Assembly (NCBI GenBank): GCA_920105625.2
Contig: OV050030.1
Location: forward strand, 168,637,315 to 168,701,314
Direction: 5' to 3'
From: Clusia tigrina
Lineage: Eukaryota > Arthropoda > Insecta > Diptera > Clusiidae
Length of the DNA: 64,000 nucleotides
The position numbers and the translations under genes were made by a program. This document shows positions 21,071 to 33,511 of this stretch, in pieces. The notes under the pieces were generated by a model. It did no database searches. It worked only from the letters and a program-made list of their open reading frames with translations, and was not told the DNA's origin. Each line of letters begins with the position of its first letter. Within the stretch, counting starts at the first letter, position 1.

Positions 21071-24000
21071 TGTTTGGTTAGGTTAACCTGGCTGGCATAA
21101 AGCCACGCATATACCGATTGGTCCCTAGTGATACCAGATGGGGTCTGACCTTTATGCAGATTTCCAGTAGACATCTCGAGATGTCTTCCAATCTCCCAAA
21201 TTGTGAGACTCGTAAGCATTTTAAGTGCGTTTTTGATAACGCAGGACATATACAAAGGATATGTTCTAGAGTTTACCTTACTCCAGCCTCCCTACATTTC
21301 CTACAATCGTCATTGTCCGTAATTCCTATCGTGTGCATGTGCCGCCAGTAAATTATGGCCTGTCATTATACCTATGATAGTTCTACAGTCTTTTCGTGAG
21401 AGCGCGAGTATAAATCGCTTTTGTTTCCTATCGTTGACCTTGCACATAACTTTTGCAATTTAGCAGGTGTTCAACTATGCCACCTTGCCTACTCATGTGT
21501 CCGTCCGTTTCATTAAATAGTTCTTCTATGTCTTTTTCTGTTTCTGTATGTCTTTTTCTTGTTCAAGTGGTAAATACATAGCGTTTTTTGCAATCTCATC
21601 TGCTGTTTCTTTCCCTTCTATGCCCTTATGACCAGGTACTCAATAGATATGCAGTCTTCTATTTGTGACTAGCCTATCTATGGTTTCCCTGCTCTGTAGG
21701 ACATTTTTGGATTTAATACTATATGAGTTAATCACCTTTATCGCTGCCTCGCTGTGAACGTATATGTTAATTTTTGGGTCATTTCCTGTCTTGGTGTAAG
21801 GTGGCTCTGGGGCTTTCCTAACAGCGAAGACTTCCGCTTGAAACATACTGCTCTGGTCAGGCAGCTTTATAGACTGCCTAATTCCTAACTCTGAGCCGTA
21901 GATGCCTGCTCACACACCATCCATAGTTTTAGAGCCGTCTGTGTAAAGGGCCTCATGCCCCTACGCCACCTCTCTGCTTCGATTATAGTTCGATACACTC
22001 TTTCCCAATTAAAACGTGGAGTCATGTAATCAGTGTTGCACAAACCCCTACTGCCTATTGAGCTATTCCCGAAGGTTTTGTAAGTGAATTCTCTCGTAGC
22101 CGTCAATCTCTCTGCGGATTTCTTTGCAAGATTCTGCGCCACAAGGTCGTAGGCGGCATGTTGACTACTGTCAGTGCGCCTGTTATGCAAAGAGCAGCGA
22201 GGCGCTGGATTCTTCCCATTGGCATTCTATATGTAGCTTTCTTTGTTGCAGTTCACCACACTAAAGCGGCATACAGTAAGATTGGTCTAACTATTGCGGT
22301 ATAGCATCAGTGCATCAGCGAGGGAGAAAGAGCCCAAGTAACGCCTAACATTCTGTTACATGCATATAGCGCGTTACAGGCCTTCTTCGCCCTTTCCTCA
22401 ACATTGTGCTTCCACATAAGCTTATTGTCCAAAATTACTCCAAGGTACTTTGTGTGGTCTTTGAGAGTAAGTTCACTGTCACCTAACTTCGGGAAGTTCC
22501 ACTCGGGGAACTTCCCGAAATACTTTATGGTAAAGAGTACCATGTCCGTTTTATCCGTGTTTACCTCCAAGACTGCTCGAGACGCCCACTGATGGATCGT
22601 TTTAAGAGTGTTGTTCATTATGTTACTGATGGTATCTACGTACTTTTCCGCGACTACTATTGTCATCTGCATATGTCACTAGTTTAGGTGTCTTCCCATC
22701 AAATTCCCTAAGTATTTCGTTTACTACAAGTAACCACAGAAGCGGTGATAGCACTCCTCCTTGTGGGGTACCTCTGCCTGCCTGTTTGGTCACTTTAGCT
22801 TTGTTCCATACCGCTCTTATCTTTTTGCTTCTTCCTAGAAGCTGCTTTATCCACAGATAAAATGTGGGTTCAACATTAATTTTTACAATGGTATTCAAAA
22901 TAGCATCCTTTGTCGCGTTGTTGAAGGCTCCTGATATATCTAGGAATAACCCATACGCCCTTTATATTCTAAGGCCCTTTCTATTTTCAGTACTAGCGAA
23001 TGAAGTGCAGTCTCCGTGGATCTGCCTTTAGTATGATCGTGTTGCGCTTTTGATATATTGTCTGGCGCAATTGTGCCCCTGATATTTGCGTCTAGTATCT
23101 TCTCTAACGTCTTCAGAAGGTATGAGGCCAAACTGATGAGCCTGTATTCTTTTGAGTAGAGAGAGTTGCTTTTACCCGCTTTCGGTATAAACACAATCCT
23201 CGCCTGTCGAAGCCGAACCCTAAACATCCCGTATATATCGTTTTTAGCCATGGTACCAAAAGATAGCTGACCTTTTGGAGCATGGCTGGGAAGATTCCGT
23301 GCAGACCCGGGAATTTACATGGGTCAAACGAATTTATTGCCCATTCTCTTCTATCTGCTGTAATTATATTTGTTGGAATGTCGTTCACAGTATCTTTTAT
23401 AGGTTCGAGATCTACAGTGCCAATACAGCCGGGAAATGTGTACTGACAAGTTCCTCGAGGGATTCCTCATAGCTGTCAGTCCAGTCTCCATTGCTTTTAC
23501 GTATTAAATTGGGCATGGTCGGATTCTTAGAAATCAGTTTCCTGAGCCTAGCCGTTTCGTTTGTATTTTCTATATTGCTACAGAAGTCTTTCCAAGATTC
23601 CCTCTTGGATAGGCGTACTTCCCTTTTGTATTCCCTTAATAATTCCCTATACTCAATCCAACATAACTCATAGTCAGCTACTTTGGCCCACTTAAAGAAT
23701 TCAAGTACCTTTCGCCTTTGCAACCCTAACTTCTTGTTCCACCAGGGAGGTTTCGACTTGCGCTTTCTACGTGTTGGAGGACAAGACCTATGATGAACTT
23801 TAATGAGAGTAATTGTGGGTGAATTTACCCCTTTTTCAAGTTCAACGTGCGAGATGTACCTTCTTGGTCTCATTCGTTTATTTTCAAGTATCTTCCTGTA
23901 CAAATCCCAGTTCGTGTTTCTAGGATTCCTGAAGTTTCAATTTTTATATTTAGTCGAGAATGTAACAGAGAAACTTTTATATATTTGTGGTCAGAAAATG

Positions 24001-24135
24001 ATGGTGCACTAAGCACTTTCCAGTCTTCTACCAAATTACAATTATTTGTATAGAGTGTTACGTCTAGAACGTTCTTCGAGGTTGGTCCAATGTATGTTGG
24101 TTCCTCCCCCCTATTGGCTACTTCTAGACTACTTT
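21071..24135 (-). pseudogene. LOA-like non-LTR element copy B4
   Basis: The minus strand has the same domain order as B2: endonuclease tail and linker (23903-23412, the longest open linker of all copies, with KPPWWNKKLGLQRRK), RT fingers (23388-22940), palm (22898-22623), thumb (22672-22307), and RNase H in two frames (22190-21885 and 21846-21640). The first RNase H block is frameshifted by a lost base near 21950. The region after YADD has the 4-base deletion shared with B2. The 3' end lies beside the same GGTTAGGTTAACC motif. 5' breakpoint as in B1 and B2. Confidence 0.75.
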
Positions 24136-25138
24136 AAACACTAAGCACAAGATTAGTATACCCTTTTTACCTTTTTTTAAATATAAAGGGTATAAAAAGC
24201 TTTATAACCAACAGACACTTTTACATAAAATACGACAAATAAGTGCCCCAAGGTAGTGTACTAGGACCACTTCTATATTTAATATATACTGCCGACATTC
24301 CAACCCCCATAACACCAGGAACCATGATAGCAACATTTGAGGATGATACTGTACTCTAGCCTCAAACAACGACGAAAAAATGGCGACAGAAACGCTGCAA
24401 AGAATTATAAAAAATACACTCCTCTGGCTCGAAAAAGTTGTCCAAGTTGTGTATATTAACAGGAAATCAGAGAAACATCCGAAACCGCATAATGATCGAA
24501 GCCAAACTTACTTGGAGACAATACATAAAAAGTAAGCAATACGAAATAAGAAACCAATTCAAACAATTAAGTTGGCTACTAAGAAGAAGTTTCAAATCAG
24601 TACATAAAAAACAAAAATATATATATAAAACAATAATCATACCAATGCGGAAATAAGGTGTAGAAATCTGGGAGACTGAGAGCAAAACGGACATACAGCT
24701 GATCCAAAGAAAACAATAAAATATTGTCCGTGTAATAACGAAGGCTGACTGGTACGTGACGAATGAAGAAAATCACAATGACATGAACATTGACATGGAG
24801 GAGGCAATCAAAAATGTAGAAGTCTAAAGACCCATGAAAATCCTGTGCGAATGGGATGGGGGAATCGGGAATGGAAAATTGCCTACAAAGAAAGCTAGAG
24901 TGAATCGCACCCACCGAACTTCCCCATAGGATTTAACAGTGTCTTTTGATGCTTTGTTTTTCATGTATATTTATATGTATGTATTGTTTACATAAATAAT
25001 ACATTTTCTTGATTAAATAATATTTGCTCTGGCAGTGGTCAGAATATACAATATAACGAAATTGTACAAATAATTTTACTATTTGTAGGAAAAACATATT
25101 GTAAATAAATTGGGAATTAAGACAAAAAAAAAAATAAA
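24136..25138 (+). pseudogene. Junction palindrome and Jockey-clade fragment J3
   Basis: Third copy of the junction palindrome and truncated Jockey RT tail. It shares the approximately 50-bp deletion with J2 and the F-E-D-D catalytic box with J1 and J2. A-rich end near 25120-25135. Confidence 0.7.
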
Positions 25139-25181
25139 AAATTATCATTTTAAAGAAGTAACAAGAAGACGGTTGTCATGT

Positions 25182-26402
25182 TGTGAGGACTAAAATCTTC
25201 TGTGGGAAATTTTGGCCCACACTACAGGTGACAGAGTCGCTACGCAACTATATCCACACACACATCACGATAAAATACCAGAACCGAAGCATTAGAAACT
25301 TAACGAAAAACTTCTTACGTTGTAACCAATCAGCGCAGCAGTGGCGGGAGTACAGACCACCAGCAGCTTATTATACCAGTTGGAATATTTAACTAGGATT
25401 ACAACAAAAGCAACCTCACGCACAGCCAACCATCTTGCAAACCAGCATCACGCATGCGAAGAGAGAAAAACCACAGCGACGAACAATACAACAAATACAT
25501 GCAGGACAAGAGAAGATGAGTGCACGAACTCAAGCGGTGGAATTTGCCGAGTATGCTCGCTTGGTAAATTTCACACTATCAACACGCAGCAACGAGAGCA
25601 AAGCACAAGAGGGAATACGACAGAGCGACCACCAAGTACACAGTCAACAAGTACAAAGCAGAAGGAGGAATGAGAAGGAATATGCTGGCTTGTTGAATTA
25701 AATTTAATAATATTTAACAACAACAACACTACAGTATTTCGGACAGCGCTGCTTGCAGCCAACAATACTGCAGGCAAACCAGGAACCGCTGGGTGAGGTG
25801 GCTGACCGACAGGAGTTGAAGGTGGCCCAAAGGCAAAATATTACAATAACAACAAGCCTGGCCACAACAATAACAAGCGAGGCGATTAGCAGAAAGCGAG
25901 GCTGCCCAACGGAAGTGAAATCACACAACGTTGGCCCGCCAACAACAACATGCTCCAGCCGCTGTGACAAATTGGGCTATATAAGCCATGTGGCCCAAAT
26001 AGCAGTCTCTTCTTCAGGGAATAACTTCCGAGCCGACAACAGCCTTCAGAACCATAAGCTGTCGAGACTTAGTAGGAACATCAGGTTTCCAATCGATTTC
26101 TTACTAAGTCACGTACACAACCAGGACATAGCAACTCAATAAGAATATCAGGTTTCCAATCGGTTTCTTACTGGGGTACCTATGTCACTGGACCATACAT
26201 TTGCCGAGACAGAAAGACTGACAATGAGTACACAAAGATTAAGTCTATTATATAGAAATACGATTAAGATTAATAAGTAGTTTTGTTTGATTTTTGAATT
26301 TAAATAAACACCATAAAAATCTAACTCGCCGGAGTATTATATTTTCTGTATACGACCCCTGGAGCCGCTGAGTTTACCCCAGCTATAAATAGAGTCGTTA
26401 CA
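25182..26402 (+). repeat. Solo LTR L3 (1,221 bp)
   Basis: TGTGAGGACT...GTCGTTACA flanked by ATGT at 25178-25181 and 26403-26406, with the same TATA box and AATAAA arrangement. Same length as L2. All three L copies sit at the identical base of the same host sequence, so they were copied by duplication, not inserted three times. Confidence 0.87.
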
Positions 26403-27355
26403 ATGTTAATTTTTAGTTTTTTTGTAAATATTGTGTGATGTTGATATGGCGAATCGGTACTGTTGTAGTGTATGAATACACACAAACGCCAGCGGAGACC
26501 TAACATGAGTACATCGAACTCTCACATAAGAGTGTCCACGTCACGAAGTGCGAACAGCGGGCACGTTTTTGATTACGCTGCATTCTAATGTTCAATGCCC
26601 TTGAACGAATGTACGCCGGCATTGACCGTGATACTTTCCGCTAACATTGCAAAAGCCCCCTTTATGTATTAAGAACCATATTATATACAAAGTCTTAGCA
26701 CATAAGAAATTAAGGTATAAATAGCGATAAGGTTTTATCAATAAATCAGATTCGATCTGGAAACCAAACATATCGCTTCTCATTATTAATATTTGGCTGT
26801 ACTCTTGAAGTCGCCGAATTAAATTGTGCGCTAGCTCTCGCGCCGCTATACAAATCGTTGAGCCCATCATTACACTGTAAAGGAAGCTAAGAAATTTAAG
26901 GGTACATACCCTCAATATCTTATCGAGAAGATAATACTTCCGCGGTTTTTCGACTCTGAAGTATTGGAAAGAGCAATGGTTTTCTCTTAAAGCAGAACTG
27001 TTAGGCTGGAAAGACTCCGAATCAGTCAAAACGTTTTTGTTTCATAAGGAAAGAAAACGTTTTTTATTGCAATACAAACCAAGCGAAACACAATGTATCA
27101 AAATAAAGCATTTATTTTCTTTTTTCGTTTGGTGTGCGTTGAGATGAAACAATACTGAATTTGCGGGTTGCTGTTTAGTAGTGTTTAACAAGTGGTTGGA
27201 TTCAGATGATGAAGTTCGAGGGCGACGTGAAGCAAATAACAGAGAATGGTGGGTGCATCCATACAATCAAAATCGAAATGCAGAGGATGTCATTAAAAAT
27301 TTAATTGCAGAAATATCTCTCGAAATTTAGAAATTTTAGAATAATGCATAGTAAA
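26403..27355. other. Spacer 3 of the duplicated block
   Basis: Homologous to spacer 1 but with only one copy of the approximately 80-bp repeat that is doubled in spacers 1 and 2. The PIF-like scrap is present at 27190-27330 without a start codon (AAG instead of ATG). Confidence 0.5.
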
Positions 27356-29272
27356 TGTTAGGTTAGGTTAACCTGGCTGGCATAAAGCCACGCATATACC
27401 GATTGGTCCCTAGTGATACCAGATGGGGTCTGACCTTTATGCAGATTTCCAGTAGACATCTCGAGATGTCTTCCAATCTCCCAAATTGTGAGACTCGTAA
27501 GCATTTTAAGTGCGTTTTTGATAACGCAGGACATATACAAAGGATATGTTCTAGAGTTTACCTTACTCCAGCCTCCCTACATTTCCTACAATCGTCATTG
27601 TCCGTAATTCCTATCGTGTGTGCATGTGCCGCTAGTAAATTATGGCCTGTCATTATACCTATGATAGTTCTACAATCTTTTCGCGAAAGCGCGAGTATAA
27701 ATCGCTTTTGTATCCTATTGTTGACCTTACACATAACTTTTGCAATTTTGCAGGTGTTAAAACTATGCCACCTGGCCTACTCATGTGTCCGTCCGTTTCA
27801 TTAAATAGTTCTTTAAGGGGTTTCTGTAAGTCTTTTTCTTGTTCAAGTGGTAAATACATAGCGTTTTCTGCAATCTGATCTGCTGTTTCTTTCCCTTCTA
27901 TGCTCTTATGACCAGGCACCCAATAGATATGCAGTCTTCTATTTGTGACTAGCCTATCTATGGTTTCCCTGCTCTGTAGGACATTTTTGGATTTAATACT
28001 ATATGAGTTAATCGCCTTTGTCGCTGCCTCGCTGTGAACGTATATGTTAATTTTTGGGTCATTTCCTGTCTTGGTGTAAGCTAGCTCTGGGGCTTTCCTA
28101 ACAGCGAAGACTTCCGCTTGAAACATACTGCTCTGGTCAGGCAGCTTTATAGACTGCCTAATTCCTAGCTCTGAGCCGTAGATGCCCGCTCCCACACCAT
28201 CCATAGTTTTAGAGCCGTCTGTGTAAAAGGGCCTCATGCCCTTACGCCACCTCTCCGCTTCGATTATAGTTCGATACACTCTTTCCCAATTAAAACGTGG
28301 AGTCATGTAATCAGTGTTGCACAAACTCCTACTGCCTATTGAGCTATGCCCGAAGGTTTTGTAAGTGAATTCTCTCTCTGCGGATTTATTTGCAAGATTC
28401 TCCGCCACAAGGTCGTAGGCGGCATGTTGAGTACTGTCACTGCGCCTGTTATGCAAAGAGCAGCGAGGCGCTGGATTCTTCCCACTGGCATTCTATATGT
28501 AGCTTTCTTTGTTGCAGTTCACCACACTAAAGCGGCATACAGTAAGATTGGTCTAACTATTGCGGTATAGCTTCAGTGCATCAGCGAGGGAGAAAGACCC
28601 CAAGTAACGCCTAACATTCTGTTACATGCATATAGCGCGTTACAGGCCTTCTTCGCCCTTTCCTCAACATTGTGTTTCCACATAAGCTTATTGTCCAAAA
28701 TTACTCCAAGGTACTTTGTGTGGTCTTTGAGAGTAAGTTCACTGTCACCTAACTTCGGGAAGTTCCACTCGGGGAACTTCCCGAAATACTTTATGGTAAA
28801 GAGTACCATGTCCGTTTTATCCGTGTTTACCTCCAAGACTGCTCGAGACGCCCACTGATGGATCGTTTTAAGAGTGTTGTTCATTATGTTACTGATGGTA
28901 TCTAAGTACTTTTCCGCGACTACTATTGCTATGTCATCTGCATATGTCACTAGTTTAGGTGTCTTCCCATCAAATTCCGTAAGTATTTCGTTTACTACAA
29001 GTAACCACAGAAGCGTGATAGCACTCCTCCTTGTGGGGTACCTCTGCTGCCTGTTTGGTCACTTTAGCTTTGTTCCATACCGCTCTTATCTTTTTGCTTC
29101 TTCCTAGAAGCTGCTTTATCCACAGATAAAATGTGGGTTCAACTTTAAGTTTTCCCATGGTATTCAAAATAGCATCATTTGTCACGTTGTTGAAGGCTCC
29201 TGATATATCTAGGAATAACCCATACGCCCTTTATATTCTAAGGTCCTTTCTATATTCAGTACTAGCGAATCT
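27356..29272 (-). pseudogene. LOA-like copy B5 (RNase H and RT palm, then truncated)
   Basis: The minus strand has an RNase H domain at 28456-27659, nearly identical to B2. The thumb and palm at 28950-28573 keep a full YADDIAIVVAEKY box, so B5 preserves the catalytic region that B2 and B4 lost. Upstream, single-base losses around 29015 and 29047 break the GTPQGG region. At about 29272 the RT sequence stops and joins an ORF1-like region, which I read as an internal deletion of RT fingers and endonuclease. The 3' junction reads TTAGGTTAGGTTAACC. Confidence 0.75.
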
Positions 29273-30110
29273 AGCTGCGATCGTCAATTTGAAGCAAAGC
29301 TTCCTTCCACAGGCTTTAAAGCGTTTTTACGTCTTCCTTTACCCACTTTAGAGAAGGATCGTTTTTGCTTTTAATAATTTTGACGCCGGCAAACCATCCT
29401 GCTCCGTCAAATGCTGGCACAGGTGCGCTGGGGTCTGTGTACATTTTTACGAATAGTGTTTCCAGCAGCTTCATCTCCACCGCTTTCAACCGTTCTTACG
29501 TAATTTTTTTGGCAATCTCATTGGCCGCCATCACTGCTTTGAACGTTGTCGGTCGTTCTGTATGTAGCTTGACGATTTGCTTCACAGCACCGTTACTGCA
29601 CTTCCTTTTTATGGTGGGCATCTTTCCTTCGCTTTCGGTAGAGCATTGCCTTTTTTCGGTAATTTTCTCCTCTAACCTGTTCGCGAACTTCGGATCCGGT
29701 GCGGGAGAGTTGAGAAATGTGCCCGGCCTTTTTCAACTTCCTCCTTAGCCCAAGCTATCCGTTCCTTTTCCTGCTGAGGCAGGTCGTTTTTAGTGCTAAG
29801 TCGGTCGTGTATTATTACCGCAGCCTTGTGTCGCGCTTTAGAGCTCATTCCGTCCTTACTTGGCTTAGCTCTAGACCATTTCTTGCGATCAGAATTGACA
29901 CCTTCGAGATTGGCCGGAGAGCGAAGTTGCGCGTTTTCTCGGTTGTGTTTACGCTCGCTACGCTTTCGAGGTTCGAGTCTTCCTGGACTATAGCCCCTGT
30001 GCGTTGCAGAGCGAACGTCGTTGTTGTGCTGGCAGTAGCAGGGCGACTGCTGTAACCTGCTCACGTTACAGCAGAAGTCTGGCCACTGGCGACACAGCTT
30101 ATAACTTCAA
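29273..30110 (-). pseudogene. Gag-like ORF1 remnant of a LOA-type element
   Basis: The minus strand 30064-29672 is an open frame rich in Arg, Lys and Ser (RSERKHNRENAQLRSP). It continues in another frame to about 29280 with EKITEKRQCSTESEGK and a C-terminal block FDGAGWFAGVKIIKS, which resembles the conserved tail of Gag-like proteins from LOA-type elements (DUF4780-like). Its position, immediately 5' of B5 in the same orientation, suggests that it is the ORF1 of that element, joined to RT by a deletion. Two frameshifts and a stop are seen. Assignment is moderate. Confidence 0.5.
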
Positions 30111-30176
30111 TGTGCCCGCCAGTGGCAGTAGCCGGTTCTCTCACCGACGTTTGGGCTGATATCCCAGCCCGCTTCT

Positions 30177-30570
30177 TTACATTATCGACCTCCATTTTGA
30201 GTTTTTGTTTCGGGAAGCCTCTATCCCTAACGTTTTATACCTGCCGTCGGGTACCTTATTAGCAATGATCTTTATGAGTTTTCTTTCCATCATTTGTGGT
30301 TCCGCAATTATATGTCTATGGATGGTTGGTAATATAATTTTAAATTGATAGGTTGAACTTTCTAAAGACATTGATTGTTGCTTCTACGCATGGTATTAAA
30401 TTTTGGTTAGAATTTTCATCGCTGTGGACATTTGGCGTGAGTGAATTGGTTTCAATAGGTATTCCTGACAAGGCACCTGCGACGATATTTGCTTTTTCGG
30501 GTTCATAAAACTGTTCATAGCTATATTCGTCTAAGCTGACTTTTCACCTTTTCACCTTTTCATTTTACTA
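30177..30570 (-). pseudogene. Ty3/gypsy pol fragment (end of RNase H region)
   Basis: The minus strand around 30540-30430 reads FYEPEKANIVAGALSG, the tail of the gypsy RNase H region that normally ends in a VADALSR motif; two residues are altered here. A spacer-type region typical of the stretch before integrase continues to about 30180. Short, with stops; both ends are truncated. It may belong to an errantivirus-like element. Confidence 0.55.
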
Positions 30571-31275
30571 AATACTAAATCCCCCGTCACCTATTGGGGC
30601 GACATATATAGTTCTCCGCCAAGAGGGAAGGGCGGAGTTCATATATTGATCTTGGCTAGGCACCACCTGTTTGCATTGCAGCAAATCAGGCAGACCACGC
30701 AACAGCCTTTGCAAACCGTGGTGCCCATTCCCAGTTGGCACCTGCGTGGAAGTTATAGCTAAGCGGGTTTCTGTCGACCGGAAATATAATAAATTTACAT
30801 AAATAATTTGTGTTCGTATTCAGAAGTTGTGCATCTAATTAAGAATAATTTGTATGCTTGTGAAATGGAAATTATTTTGTTTATTATTATATTATTACGC
30901 GTCTTAGTTAAGTTAAGAATTTAAAGTTGAATTTAATGCGTAGAAAAAAAAACTTCTTATATGTTATCTATATAATATATATGATATATTGGTTTTCTTT
31001 AAAGTTATAAATTAAGTGGCATTCTATAGAATTATCAAGGTGTGGTGTATTTTGATGTGGCTGAGTGGACTCAAATGCAGTCAAAATACGTGATAATTTT
31101 TAAAAAAAATTCATATAATTTATTTCCGGTTAACTTATAATTAATTAATACAAATTTAATATTAGTTGGAACACCATGAGTACAAAAGGTCTTAAACAAT
31201 ATGAAAAGTATGTTAAAATGACCAGTGATGCTATTTCGTACTTTTGCCAAAGCTGCCAATCAGGGATGCTAATGG
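30571..31275. other. Non-coding stretch with a possible folded RNA or DNA element
   Basis: No coding potential recognised. 30604-30646 has a small hairpin (CTCCGCC paired with GGCGGAG). 30659-30725 can form a closed structure with an 8-bp outer stem (GGCACCAC and GTGGTGCC) enclosing two short hairpins. The rest is AT-rich. Not identified. Confidence 0.35.
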
Positions 31276-31700
31276 TGTTGTGTGTTAGAATCAAGCTACC
31301 TGTGTGTAGTTGACTCACAGCGCCAACTCCTAATATATACTGCACATTTGGTGTAGTTAACTCTATACAATTAAATTCGTTAGGGTGCAAATATTGTAAA
31401 TGAATAGTATTTATGTATTAATCATTATGTAAACTTTCAGGGTGTCACAGTTCCGCAGTCAAGCTGACGAAGGGCATTTAGAATGCACAGACGATACTTT
31501 TACATTCAGTAGGTCAGTTGGCTTGACCAACTGACACCAATCAACAGTTGCGTAACTGGAACACCAGAAAAGTTAATACGTAGGCTGTAAGTGTTCGTTG
31601 TAACTCGTATATAAGAATTATGATTTTAAGAATAAACTGCTTGATGTTTTTAACTTAAAAGAGTGATGTAGTGTTTTTATTAACAAGAGGTTTGCAGCTA
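31276..31700 (+). repeat. G-family LTR 1 (U3 and R; U5 replaced)
   Basis: Starts TGTTGTGTGTTAGAATCAAG and aligns with the complete LTRs at 40223 and 49832 through TTTGGTGTAGTTAACTC, AGGGTGTCACAGTTCCGCAG and the AATAAA signal near 31632, up to GGTTTGCAGC at about 31700. Beyond that the sequence differs. It is probably the 5' LTR of G copy 1, with its U5 lost or replaced. No polypurine tract precedes it. Confidence 0.7.
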
Positions 31701-32528
31701 CGGGCGAGTTACGTCAGCAGCTCAATTAAACGCCGCCAAAGCGACGAAAGGTACGCCAGCAGCGCAACCAATCGCTGCTTACTTAACTGACACTCTTTTC
31801 CAATATAAAATGCTTTCCAATATATAAATGTTGTTATATATTAAAAGACTTTTTCTTATGTTATAACTTTAAACAATAAATTGAATTCAAATTGAAAAAT
31901 ATAAATGTACGCAAAGGCGGAAACATAATAAGAAAAGATACCCTCCACTTGCCGAAATGCACCAACGTCCCTATACTCACATTTCAGTTAGTTCATTTCT
32001 CTTTCTCACTATATTTGTGAAACTCAAGTGCATCGACACTTGACCAAATTATTATTTACGGCATTCGGGTAAAATTCAAATGCACCAACACCAAATGCAC
32101 TTATCGTATTTCAATTGACCAATTTATTCTTTGCAACACATTCGCTTGAAAGACATTCGTATAGCTCGAATGCAAAGACATTCCAAGAAACGTCAAATTT
32201 GTGAATGAACCCTAATCCCCTAACACCTCGCCGCGATCGGAATATGGTTTGAAGTGCAACAAATTACGAGTATGGAAAGAGTCTACTTTATCAATGTATT
32301 TTTTATTCAAGTCTTTCTTTTTTATCTATGTATAAGTATCGAAAAAGGTTATTTAAGAGACTGTTCGAATAGAATTAAGCTACTCTAAATTTGGAACTCC
32401 GAAATAAAACTACATACGTTAAACCGAAGTTTAAAAGTGTTGTATTAATTTATTATCGTAACTTCCGCGCCCAATACAGGCAGCATAAGGACGCTCTCCG
32501 AGGACACCAACAAGCACGGACCCAAACA
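31701..32528 (+). other. Unassigned stretch ending in a gypsy-type U5
   Basis: Most of this is AT-rich and unrecognised, with a diverged repeat around AATGCACCAAC and TTGACCAATTTATT between 31945 and 32135. From about 32335 it again resembles an LTR end: TATTTAAG, an AATAAA at 32403, then a U5-like part ending ACGGACCCAAACA at 32528. It is similar to the end of LTR 2. It could be the remainder of LTR 1 split by an insertion, or the end of a related LTR. Confidence 0.4.
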
Positions 32529-32547
32529 TTTTGGCGCAGCCGGTCTT
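32529..32547 (+). promoter_or_regulatory. Primer-binding site of G copy 1
   Basis: TTTTGGCGCAGCCGGTC follows the LTR-like end directly. It matches the equivalent site after LTR 2 and resembles the sites of 17.6/297/ZAM-type insect gypsy elements, which I recall as using a serine tRNA. The exact tRNA was not verified. Confidence 0.6.
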
Positions 32548-33511
32548 AAGGATCTATAGGAGGAATCCCTAGGCAAGGAACCCTGAAGCAGGGAAGCATC
32601 CTGCAACAAACTTGAAGGATAACCCAGGGCAGAGAACCCTGAAGCAGAAATGTCATCAGATAGGATACTGGTGAGTAGAAGTATAATAGCGTAGTATAAG
32701 TAGATACTTCTGCGACCCTGAAGGCGCCGTAGCGCTGGGCAAAGAAGCTTTGTATGGGCAACCATAAACCGTCAGTATGATCGGACGGTCTACGTATGTC
32801 GTCTAAGCTGTGATGATTTTTTTGGTGGGGGATTTGTGTTTGTTTGTCGTTAGGGATTTTTTTGAATACACATTTTTAACTTTTTTACACACAATTAAAT
32901 ACAATGAGCTTAGTGTATTAGGAAAAATATAAATGCTATTATTACGTTGCGCATACGTTACGTGTTAATTTTTGAATATGGATTCAAAATTCCGGGAATG
33001 AATTAAAACACTTTTGTCTGTAAAGCCAATTTCAGTTTTTGTCGAGCATATAGCTATTTTATATGCATTTTTGGGAGTATTAAAGATGGTGAAAGGAAAA
33101 TTGGATATGGGGATACATGTGAGCAAATCAAGGAGTATATGTGAGGAAGTCAAGGGCCAATTTGCATTGATTCAAGGACTTAATGGACGTCGGTAGACCG
33201 CGAATGTGGAACTTGTAATGGAAAACAAGTAAAGGAAAATATATATAAGGAGAGAATTTACGGTGGAATGCCGTTTAATAAATTTGTCATGATCGAATCA
33301 TTAGATTAAGAAGTTTGATAATAAGTATAATTTTTATACCTACGTAATTTGAGTAAGTCCATTTTTCTTCACGACATGACGCCGCGGTTGTCTGTTTAGG
33401 TTGAGTAATATTTGTATTACTGAAGAATAGAACTGAAAACTTATCGGGATACTGTTACGCGATTTATTTTAGTTAATTTTCTTCTTCTTTTTAGTTTCAA
33501 GTGAAACATGA
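32548..33511. other. Leader and unassigned sequence of G copy 1
   Basis: After the primer-binding site comes a stretch with repeated GAACCCTGAAGCAG-type words (32578-32650), then AT-rich DNA. A 60-codon plus-strand frame at 33014-33196 (MSVKPISVFVEHIAILYAFL...) has no motif I recognise. The expected N-terminal gag sequence, as found after LTR 2, is not visible here. Confidence 0.35.

Noticed and set aside
30604..30646. Hairpin as transcription terminator
   Set aside because: Seven paired bases flanked by mismatches in a eukaryotic repeat region; no reason to call a terminator.
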